DNA of 64,000 nucleotides, taken from assembly GCF_000293885.2 (NCBI RefSeq), contig NZ_CP010945.1:434001-498000 (forward strand), given 5' to 3'. A model generated the notes under the pieces. The model worked only from the letters and a program-made list of their open reading frames with translations, ran no database searches and was not told the origin of the DNA. This DNA is from Pseudomonas fluorescens NCIMB 11764 (GTDB lineage: Bacteria; Pseudomonadota; Gammaproteobacteria; Pseudomonadales; Pseudomonadaceae). Shown one piece after another: positions 22,135 through 27,959 of the stretch. Position 1 is the stretch's first letter. Each line of letters begins with the position of its first letter. Position numbers and translations under genes: made by a program.

Positions 22135-22211
22135 GGGCCTATAGCTCAGTTGGTTAGAGCAGAGGACTCATAATCCTTTGGTCCACGGTTCAAGTCCGTG
22201 TGGGCCCACCA
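22135..22211 (+). tRNA. tRNA with CAU anticodon, probably tRNA-Ile2 (lysidine-modified)
   Basis: The 77-base cloverleaf folds fully: acceptor GGGCCTA/TGGGCCC, D arm GCTC/GAGC, anticodon arm GAGGA-CTCATAA-TCCTT, T arm with GGTTCAAGTCC, and an encoded CCA end. The anticodon is CAU. The C4-G69 and C5-G68 pairs and the TTCAAGTCC loop resemble tRNA-Ile2, which TilS converts to read AUA, and differ from elongator tRNA-Met. Initiator tRNA is ruled out by the paired first acceptor base and by the lack of the three G-C pairs in the anticodon stem. Confidence 0.9.
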
Positions 22212-22219
22212 AACAAAAA

Positions 22220-22246
22220 AGCCGCGCTGAATGCGCGGCTTTTTCG
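22220..22246 (+). terminator. Rho-independent terminator after the tRNA
   Basis: AGCCGCGC and GCGCGGCT form an 8-bp stem with a TGAAT loop, followed by T's, 9 bases after the tRNA. It is preceded by A's and could also stop transcription arriving on the minus strand from the antitoxin gene. Confidence 0.88.
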
Positions 22247-22290
22247 TGTCTGAAGTGGCTGACTTTTTGTAGCCCTGATTTTTAAGTCGC

Positions 22291-22602
22291 TCAGTTTGCA
22301 AAGTTTTCGATCTTTACCTGACCCTCAGGAAAGGTCGCGATGATTTCCAGTTCGCCGCCCATTGCGCGTATGTAGTTGCGCAACGTGCTGATGTACATGT
22401 CAGTGCGGCGCTCCATCCTCGAAATCGCCGCCTGATTGACATGCAGGGTTTTGGCCAACGTTTCCTGGCTCAATGCCTGAGCCTGTCGCAACTCGTGCAA
22501 CGGCATTTCCGCTCGCATCTTTCGAACCAGCGCGTCGACACGATCCTGAGTCTCAGGCGAGCGCCCCGCCACTAAATCAGCGAATTTTTTAGCCATTGTC
22601 AT
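22291..22602 (-). CDS. XRE-type antitoxin (HigA-like)
   Basis: This 103-residue protein has a helix-turn-helix domain: ELRQAQALSQETLAKTLHVNQAAISRMERRTD at about residues 38-69. It is followed by a short C-terminal strand region (GGELEIIATFPEGQVKIENF). It overlaps the 3' end of the upstream RelE/HigB-like toxin gene by 14 bases. By family it should bind the toxin and repress the operon. The toxin-first order is typical of HigBA. The pair lies just after the tRNA in the accessory island. Confidence 0.88.
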   Translation of the reverse strand: MTMAKKFADLVAGRSPETQDRVDALVRKMRAEMPLHELRQAQALSQETLAKTLHVNQAAISRMERRTDMYISTLRNYIRAMGGELEIIATFPEGQVKIENFAN

Positions 22603-22954
22603 AGCCCTCGTTCTTCAAAGTTTCCAAATGCTCGTCGTACAGACGTTCGGCTAGCGGCACGTGCTTCAGATACCAACGATCGTGGCCGGTTTTATCACCG
22701 CCGATCAACAGGATCGCGCATCTCCGAGGATCAAAGGCATACAGCACACGGTAGGGTCTGCCAGCATGTTGCACCCTTAACTCTCGGAGGTTGCCATGCC
22801 GGGAGCCCTTGATATCGCTGGTGTAAGGAAAACCCAAGTGCGGTCCCTCATAACCTAGCAACATCACTGTTGCCTGTACGGAGTCCTGCTCTGCTTCGTT
22901 GAGGCGATCCCACCAGCCTTCAAATTCATCGGTGTATTCCACTTCCCAACCCAT
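22589..22954 (-). CDS. RelE/HigB-like toxin (phage Gp49-like)
   Basis: This 121-residue protein belongs to the Gp49-like/HigB branch of the RelE superfamily, whose members cut mRNA on the ribosome. It has GWEVEYTDEFEGWWDRL at the start, LGFPYTSDIKGSRHGNLRELRVQ, and YRVLYAFDPRRCAILLIGGDK with the basic residues expected near the active site. It is the first gene of a two-gene operon with the overlapping antitoxin. The reading frame looks intact, so the pair may be active. Confidence 0.87.
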   Translation of the reverse strand: MGWEVEYTDEFEGWWDRLNEAEQDSVQATVMLLGYEGPHLGFPYTSDIKGSRHGNLRELRVQHAGRPYRVLYAFDPRRCAILLIGGDKTGHDRWYLKHVPLAERLYDEHLETLKNEGYDNG

Positions 22955-23324
22955 ACCAATATGTCACCCAAGGAATATGATCTCAAGGGAATAACTCTAG
23001 GCGTAAGCGGCCGAGCGACCACTCGGGTTGCCAATGAAATTGTTAACGGTGGTTGCTCGCTGGAGCTGGGTGTTCGCGTCTGGCGTTTGGTTTTGTTTAC
23101 TTCTGGTGTCGGAATATCGGATGACGTCCGCAGACCTTGTAGGCAAACTCCGAATCGTCCTTTTTGGGCACTTTGATGCCTTGTTGCGCTTTTCTTCGAC
23201 GGGATAGTCTCGGGACGTCGCTGACCATTCAGCGATCGGGCTTGGAAACCCGTCGAAATTATTCGCAACAGCGCCTCTTCACGATTGCAAAGGCTTTCCT
23301 GGCTTGAGCTCTTGAGTTATGGCG
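22955..23324. other. Island intergenic segment upstream of the toxin gene
   Basis: This stretch of about 370 bases lies between the divergent toxin gene and the leader of the DUF3077-like gene. It should contain the toxin-antitoxin promoter on the minus strand. A minus-strand 43-codon frame (23097-23228) encodes a basic peptide but has no ribosome site. Other open frames on both strands run through it with poor codon use. I recognise nothing certain here. Confidence 0.35.
23097..23228 (-). CDS. Possible small basic protein, 43 residues
   Basis: An ATG-to-TAA frame encodes a lysine/arginine-rich peptide beginning MVSDVPRLSRRRKAQQG, with a CGRHPIF segment near the end. No ribosome site precedes the ATG and the codon choice (CTA, AGA, CGA) is atypical for this genome. 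It may be a chance frame or a remnant in the island. It lies upstream of the toxin gene on the same strand. Confidence 0.2.
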   Translation of the reverse strand: MVSDVPRLSRRRKAQQGIKVPKKDDSEFAYKVCGRHPIFRHQK

Positions 23325-23425
23325 GCTGTGCGCGGGACGTCTTCGGACGTGCCGGTTTCCTAATTTCCCGGTTTTCCAACCTGCGCACAGCTGTCACCCA
23401 TTCGCTTGGAAACGAATGCGACAGC
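23325..23425 (+). promoter_or_regulatory. Highly structured RNA leader (multi-stem) before the DUF3077-like gene
   Basis: Four stems are visible. P1 pairs 23325-23336 with 23380-23391 over 12 bp with one G-U. Inside it are P2, ACGTC-TTCG-GACGT (23337-23350) with a stable UUCG tetraloop, and a short CCGG/CCGG stem (23352-23355 with 23368-23371). P4 pairs GCTGTC (23390-23395) with GACAGC (23420-23425) and contains CATTCG/CGAATG (23399-23404 with 23413-23418). P1 and P4 share two bases. P4 ends 10 bases before the TAGGAG ribosome site. I do not recognise it as a known riboswitch or ribozyme class. Confidence 0.6.
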
Positions 23426-23447
23426 CTCCCAAATTAGGAGCTACACA

Positions 23448-23756
23448 ATGACAAAAGCGAACCCTTCAGCATCCTCAGAACTGAAAACCATCGGCCTCAC
23501 CCCCTTCATCTACTGCTCGAACCAACCGCTGTTCCATGTCACGCGAGACGTTCCCCTCAGTGATGCGTTAGCCATGGCCTCCGATTTTCTGTTCCTTTCC
23601 AAGGAACTGACCAGAGACGCTGCCTTTAACCGCGATACCGACCGACATATCTGGGCCGCGCATTATTTGACGGCGATGAGCAAGGCAGTGATTGATGATG
23701 CGGTGAAGGTGCTGGAGCGAGTGCCCGATCGGACCGAGGCGAAGCCCAAAAAATAG
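23448..23756 (+). CDS. DUF3077-like small protein, function unknown
   Basis: The ATG at 23448 has a good ribosome site (TAGGAG, 7 bases upstream) and gives 102 residues. The protein resembles the pseudomonad DUF3077 family, with LFHVTRDVPLSDALAMASDFLFLSKELTRDA, HIWAAHYLTAMSKAVIDDAVKVL, and a charged tail. It is soluble and mostly helical. No role is established for the family. It is preceded by the folded leader at 23325-23425 and converges on the M41-like peptidase gene with a shared terminator. Confidence 0.8.
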   Translation: MTKANPSASSELKTIGLTPFIYCSNQPLFHVTRDVPLSDALAMASDFLFLSKELTRDAAFNRDTDRHIWAAHYLTAMSKAVIDDAVKVLERVPDRTEAKPKK

Positions 23757-23777
23757 CGACGAATTGGCCGTGGAATG

Positions 23778-23799
23778 AGCCCCGAGAATTCGGGGCTTT
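23778..23799. terminator. Bidirectional terminator between convergent island genes
   Basis: AGCCCCGA and TCGGGGCT form an 8-bp stem with a GAAT loop between the convergent DUF3077-like and peptidase genes. Three T's follow on the plus strand only. Confidence 0.7.
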
Positions 23800-23821
23800 C
23801 ACATCAGGATCGACCGGTACG

Positions 23822-24466
23822 CTACGCCCAGACACCCAACGCGGGAATGGCTTGCACTGGCCCCAACCGCTCAATCATTTCCCGGGTAAAAACGACCTCA
23901 TACGTATCCGCCGCCCTGCCCCACTGCTCTACGATGACCATGCTGTCGACCAGCACGCTTCCCAATTCGGTAATCGTATCCGCCAGATCCTCGACGACTT
24001 CCTGAGTTCGACTCCATACACGATCCGTCATCGCTTTAAGCTCAGCCGAAATACGCTCAGATGACGCAGGGTCCGTTTCGGGACAGGTGATATTGCGCAG
24101 CAAATGCTGCAACTCTTTTACTTTGGCGTAATCCTGCTCCGCCCCCTGCGCGCCTTTCAGGATGGCTACGGCTTTCGACTTGTCGACGCGCTTCCCGGAT
24201 GAAGACAATGTCTGCCCCATAGCGCCGGCCAACAGGACCATCATCCGCGCTTCCAAATGCGCTTTCATTGCTTCCATCGACGAAATCGGGCGCGCCAGGG
24301 TAATGGCGGCGCCCCCTTGATGCCGCAAGTCCATGGTCACCGACAGGGTCACGCCGCCCGTTGCAAACCCCAATGCGCGGGCCACGACGTAGTGGCCCAT
24401 TTCGTGATGGGCGATCTGTAATGCGTGATCCCGTACAACGGAAGGCATCCTGTTCGTCATGTCCAT
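23822..24466 (-). CDS. Stand-alone M41 (FtsH-type) zinc peptidase domain protein
   Basis: The 214-residue product has the zinc motif HEMGH at residues 21-25, set in IAHHEMGHYVVARALGF as in FtsH peptidase domains. A helix resembling the LxGRAAE region (EARMMVLLAGAMGQTL) follows. Asp112 in GAEQDYAKVKEL is a candidate third ligand. There is no AAA ATPase module and no membrane segment, unlike FtsH (about 640 residues). It may therefore be an ATP-independent peptidase; the substrate is unknown. The ATG has a GAGG ribosome site. The upstream in-frame sequence looks like another protein's tail. Confidence 0.72.
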   Translation of the reverse strand: MDMTNRMPSVVRDHALQIAHHEMGHYVVARALGFATGGVTLSVTMDLRHQGGAAITLARPISSMEAMKAHLEARMMVLLAGAMGQTLSSSGKRVDKSKAVAILKGAQGAEQDYAKVKELQHLLRNITCPETDPASSERISAELKAMTDRVWSRTQEVVEDLADTITELGSVLVDSMVIVEQWGRAADTYEVVFTREMIERLGPVQAIPALGVWA

Positions 24467-24625
24467 CGCCTCACATCCCTCGATAGCCCATTCGACTATG
24501 CCTGACGGTTTGCGTCCACCCTTCCAGCGTTGCGCGCCGGTGTCGGTGTCCAGTGCGAAGACTTTGCCGTAGACGGTGCAGGTGTAGGCCGTCTCGCAGG
24601 TGAAAATGCCTGAACGGTACTGAGG
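24467..24625 (-). pseudogene. Fragment resembling a PQQ-type beta-propeller repeat, in frame before the M41 gene
   Basis: A 53-codon open stretch with normal coding composition runs from just after an in-frame TAG (24626-24628) into the peptidase ATG. It contains YTCTVYGKVFALDTDTGAQR followed by W, which fits the GxVxALDxxTGxxxW signature of PQQ-propeller blades. It has no ATG, GTG or TTG start of its own. It looks like the remnant of a truncated gene left by a rearrangement, or an unrecognised N-terminal extension with a non-standard start. Confidence 0.45.
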
Positions 24626-24699
24626 CTAGACCAAACATCCTGCATGCGATTGGTGCTGTAACATGCGGACCCATTGATGTGTGTTGCTGGAGACAACCT

Positions 24700-25161
24700 T
24701 TGCCTGACACTCGCCCGCCTGTGCTTGACGAAATAGACCGCCAATTGATCGCGGCCCTGCAGCTCAATGCCCGCGAAAGCGTGGCCATGCTCGCCCGGCA
24801 GCTGGGCATCGCTCGTACCACCGTGACGTCACGGCTGGCGCGGCTGGAAAAAGCCAAGGTCATCACCGGGTATGGCGTGAGGTTGGGTCAACGGGTGGTG
24901 GACGGCGGCTTGCAGGCGTACGTCGGGATCACGGTGCAACCGCGCTCGGGCAAGGAAGTGTTGCGGCGGTTGAGTGCGATGGCACAGGTGCAGCAGTTGT
25001 GTGCGGTCAGTGGTGAATTTGATTATGTGGCGTGGTTAAGGACCGATTCGCCGGAGCAGCTGGATCAGTTGCTGGATCAGATCGGGAGCGTGGATGGGGT
25101 GGAGAAGACGACCACGTCGATCATTTTGAGCAGCAAGATTGATCGCGGGCAGCCGGTTTAA
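24700..25161 (+). CDS. Lrp/AsnC family transcriptional regulator (probable dav regulator)
   Basis: This 153-residue protein has an N-terminal helix-turn-helix (LDEIDRQLIAALQLNARESV and ARQLGIARTTVTSRLARLEK). A C-terminal RAM/ligand domain follows (YVGITVQPRSGKEVLRRL, CAVSGEFDYVAWLRT). The TTG start at 24700 is chosen for the CTGGAGA ribosome site upstream. It sits before davB and davA on the same strand, as I recall for P. putida, so it probably senses lysine or a catabolite and controls that pathway. The effector is inferred. Confidence 0.85.
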   Translation: MPDTRPPVLDEIDRQLIAALQLNARESVAMLARQLGIARTTVTSRLARLEKAKVITGYGVRLGQRVVDGGLQAYVGITVQPRSGKEVLRRLSAMAQVQQLCAVSGEFDYVAWLRTDSPEQLDQLLDQIGSVDGVEKTTTSIILSSKIDRGQPV

Positions 25162-25170
25162 ACGCGATTC

Positions 25171-25263
25171 CCTGTGGGAGCGGGCTTGCTCGCGAAGAGC
25201 GCGTGTCAGCCGGCATTAGTGTTGGCTGATCCGCCGCATTCGCGAGCAAGCCCGCTTCCACAT
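25171..25263. repeat. REP-type inverted repeat pair (GGGAGCGGGCTTGCTCGCGA)
   Basis: Two complementary arms (CTGTGGGAGCGGGCTTGCTC and its near-complement ending CCCGCTTCCACA) surround a ~45-base centre. The element lies between the Lrp-type regulator and davB. It is one of several relatives in the window. Confidence 0.85.
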
Positions 25264-25421
25264 TAGCCAGTGTGTAGTCATAGATCGTCACTTTGATCAA
25301 TTAATTAGCAAAACGACGACACATTGCGTCTTATTAACGTGTTCTACGCTCTCTAGAATGGCTGCCATCTTTTCCTATACTCAGACGCGCATCCCGCGTC
25401 CGGTCGCCAGCAAGGTCAGCC

Positions 25422-27104
25422 ATGAACAAGAACAATCGCCATCCTGCAGACGGTAAGAAACCAGTCACCATTTTCGGCCCGGACTTTCCATTCGGCTTCG
25501 ACGACTGGATCGAGCACCCGGCCGGCCTCGGCAGTATTCCCGAGCACAACCACGGCGCCGAAGTGGCGATTGTCGGCGCAGGCATTGCCGGATTGGTCGC
25601 TGCCTATGAACTGATGAAACTGGGCCTCAAGCCCGTCGTCTACGAAGCCTCTAAATTGGGCGGCCGCCTGCGTTCCCAGGCGTTCAACGGGACCGATGGC
25701 ATCGTCGCCGAACTGGGCGGCATGCGCTTCCCGGTGTCGTCCACGGCGTTTTACCACTATGTCGACAAGCTCGGTCTCGAGACCAAACCCTTTCCCAATC
25801 CGCTGACGCCGGCCTCTGGCAGCACCGTGATCGACCTGGAAGGCAAAACCCACTACGCACAGAAGCTGGCCGATCTTCCTGCATTGTTCCAGGAAGTGGC
25901 TGACGCCTGGGCCGACGCCCTGGAAGCCGGCTCGCAGTTCTCCGATATCCAGCAAGCGATCCGCGACCGTGACGTGCCGCGTCTCAAAGAGCTCTGGAAC
26001 ACCCTGGTCCCGCTGTGGGACGACCGCACGTTCTACGACTTTGTCGCCACCTCGGAAGCCTTCGCCAAGCTCTCGTTCCATCACCGCGAAGTGTTCGGCC
26101 AGGTCGGTTTCGGCACCGGCGGCTGGGACTCGGACTTCCCGAACTCGATGCTGGAAATCTTCCGCGTCGTGATGACCAACTGCGACGATCACCAACATCT
26201 GGTCGTCGGCGGCGTCGAACAAGTGCCGCAAGGCATCTGGCGCCATGTGCCGGAGCGTTGCGTGCACTGGCCCGCAGGTACCAGCCTCAAGTCGCTGCAC
26301 CGAGGCGCGCCACGCTCCGGGGTTAAAAAAATCGCTCACGCCCCGGACGGTCGTTTTGCGGTCACCGATAACAACGGCGACACCCGCGAGTACGCCGCAG
26401 TGCTGACCACCTGCCAGAGCTGGCTGCTGACCACGCAGATCGAATGCGACGAAACCCTGTTCTCGCAGAAGATGTGGATGGCCCTCGACCGCACCCGCTA
26501 CATGCAGTCGTCGAAAACCTTCGTGATGGTCGACCGCCCGTTCTGGAAGGACAAGGATCCGGAAACAGGTCGTGATCTGATGAGCATGACCCTCACCGAT
26601 CGCCTGACCCGTGGCACTTACCTGTTCGACAACGGTGACGACAAGCCCGGGGTGATTTGCCTGTCGTACTCGTGGATGAGTGACGCGCTGAAAATGCTGC
26701 CGCACCCGGTGGAAAAACGCGTCGAACTGGCCTTGAACGCGCTGAAAAAGATCTACCCGAAAGTCGATATTGCGGCGCGAATCATCGGCGATCCGATCAC
26801 CGTATCGTGGGAAGCCGACCCGCATTTCCTCGGGGCTTTCAAAGGCGCACTGCCCGGCCACTATCGCTACAACCAGCGCATGTATGCTCACTTCATGCAG
26901 GACGACATGCCGGCCGAACAACGCGGGATTTTCATCGCAGGCGACGACGTTTCGTGGACGCCGGCGTGGGTCGAAGGCGCGGTGCAGACCTCGCTCAATG
27001 CGGTGTGGGGCATCATGAAACACTTCGGCGGTGAAACTCACGCCGAGAACCCGGGTCCAGGAGATGTGTTCAACGAGATCGGTCCGATCGCCCTGCCCGA
27101 GTAA
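25422..27104 (+). CDS. davB: L-lysine 2-monooxygenase DavB
   Basis: DavB is a flavin monooxygenase that converts L-lysine to 5-aminopentanamide, CO2 and water, the first step of the 5-aminovalerate route. The 560-residue product has the FAD dinucleotide-binding fingerprint VAIVGAGIAGLVAAYEL near residues 47-63. Further motifs are GGRLRSQ, LGGMRFP and the C-terminal GIFIAGDDVSWTPAWVEGA. The N-terminus (PADGKKPVTIFGPDFPF) is characteristic of lysine and tryptophan monooxygenases. Adjacent davA makes lysine the likely substrate over tryptophan. Confidence 0.92.
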   Translation: MNKNNRHPADGKKPVTIFGPDFPFGFDDWIEHPAGLGSIPEHNHGAEVAIVGAGIAGLVAAYELMKLGLKPVVYEASKLGGRLRSQAFNGTDGIVAELGGMRFPVSSTAFYHYVDKLGLETKPFPNPLTPASGSTVIDLEGKTHYAQKLADLPALFQEVADAWADALEAGSQFSDIQQAIRDRDVPRLKELWNTLVPLWDDRTFYDFVATSEAFAKLSFHHREVFGQVGFGTGGWDSDFPNSMLEIFRVVMTNCDDHQHLVVGGVEQVPQGIWRHVPERCVHWPAGTSLKSLHRGAPRSGVKKIAHAPDGRFAVTDNNGDTREYAAVLTTCQSWLLTTQIECDETLFSQKMWMALDRTRYMQSSKTFVMVDRPFWKDKDPETGRDLMSMTLTDRLTRGTYLFDNGDDKPGVICLSYSWMSDALKMLPHPVEKRVELALNALKKIYPKVDIAARIIGDPITVSWEADPHFLGAFKGALPGHYRYNQRMYAHFMQDDMPAEQRGIFIAGDDVSWTPAWVEGAVQTSLNAVWGIMKHFGGETHAENPGPGDVFNEIGPIALPE

Positions 27105-27116
27105 AAGGAGTTCCAA

Positions 27117-27911
27117 ATGCGCGTAGCCCTTTACCAATGTCCGCCGCTGCCCCTGGACGTCGCCGGCAACCTGCAACGCCTCCATCAACTGGCGCTGGAG
27201 GCCAAAGGTGCCGACTTGCTGGTGCTGCCGGAGATGTTTTTGACCGGTTACAACATCGGCGTCGATGCCGTCAGCGTCCTGGCGGAGGTGCACAACGGAG
27301 AGTCGGCACAGCAGATCGCGCGCATTGCCAAAACGGCAGGGATTGCCATTTTGTACGGCTATCCCGAGCGCACTGCGGACGGGCAGATCTACAACGCCGT
27401 GCAATTGATCGACGCCAACGGCGAGCGCCTGTGCAACTACCGCAAGACTCACCTGTACGGCGACCTCGATCACTCGATGTTCAGCGCCGGGCAGGGTGAT
27501 TTTCCGCTGGTGAAGCTCAACGGCTGGAAGCTGGGCTTCCTGATCTGCTACGACGTTGAGTTTCCGGAAAATGCGCGGCGGCTGGCCCTGGCCGGCGCCG
27601 AGCTGATTCTGGTACCGACAGCGAACATGATTCCTTACGACTTCGTCGCCGACGTCACCGTGCGCGCCCGCGCCTTCGAAAACCAGTGTTACGTGGCGTA
27701 TGCCAATTACTGCGGAAACGAAGGCGACATCCACTACTGCGGCCAAAGCAGCATCGCCGCACCGGATGGCAGCCGCATCGCTCAGGCGGGCCTTGATGAA
27801 GCGCTGATTGTCGGTGAGCTGGATCGTCAGTTGATGGTCGATTCCCGCGCCGCCAATCGCTACTTCCTCGATCGCCGCCCGGAGCTTTACGGCGAGCTTA
27901 ACAAGCGCTGA
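27117..27911 (+). CDS. davA: 5-aminopentanamidase DavA
   Basis: DavA hydrolyses 5-aminopentanamide from DavB to 5-aminovalerate and ammonia, allowing lysine to serve as carbon and nitrogen source. The 264-residue product is a carbon-nitrogen hydrolase of the nitrilase superfamily. The catalytic triad is visible as Glu39 (LVLPEMFLTG), Lys110 (NYRKTHLYG) and Cys144 (FLICYDVEFPE). It follows davB by 12 bases with an AAGGAG ribosome site, so the two form an operon. The later davD/davT genes are not in this window. Confidence 0.92.
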   Translation: MRVALYQCPPLPLDVAGNLQRLHQLALEAKGADLLVLPEMFLTGYNIGVDAVSVLAEVHNGESAQQIARIAKTAGIAILYGYPERTADGQIYNAVQLIDANGERLCNYRKTHLYGDLDHSMFSAGQGDFPLVKLNGWKLGFLICYDVEFPENARRLALAGAELILVPTANMIPYDFVADVTVRARAFENQCYVAYANYCGNEGDIHYCGQSSIAAPDGSRIAQAGLDEALIVGELDRQLMVDSRAANRYFLDRRPELYGELNKR

Positions 27912-27959
27912 TCGACCGTTATCCGCTAGCATTAGCGCTTCCCTGTTCTGGAAGTGCTC

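Noticed and set aside
22961..23176. A 71-codon plus-strand frame upstream of the toxin gene
   Set aside because: No ribosome site or recognisable motif, and it overlaps the expected toxin-antitoxin promoter.
22212..24690. A prophage or integrative element at the tRNA
   Set aside because: No integrase, phage structural gene or direct repeat of the tRNA 3' end was seen. Only a small set of accessory genes is present.
25290..25360. An AT-rich imperfect palindrome before davB as an Lrp operator
   Set aside because: Symmetry is weak (TTAATTA...TTATTAA with many mismatches). It may be a promoter region but cannot be called as an operator from sequence.
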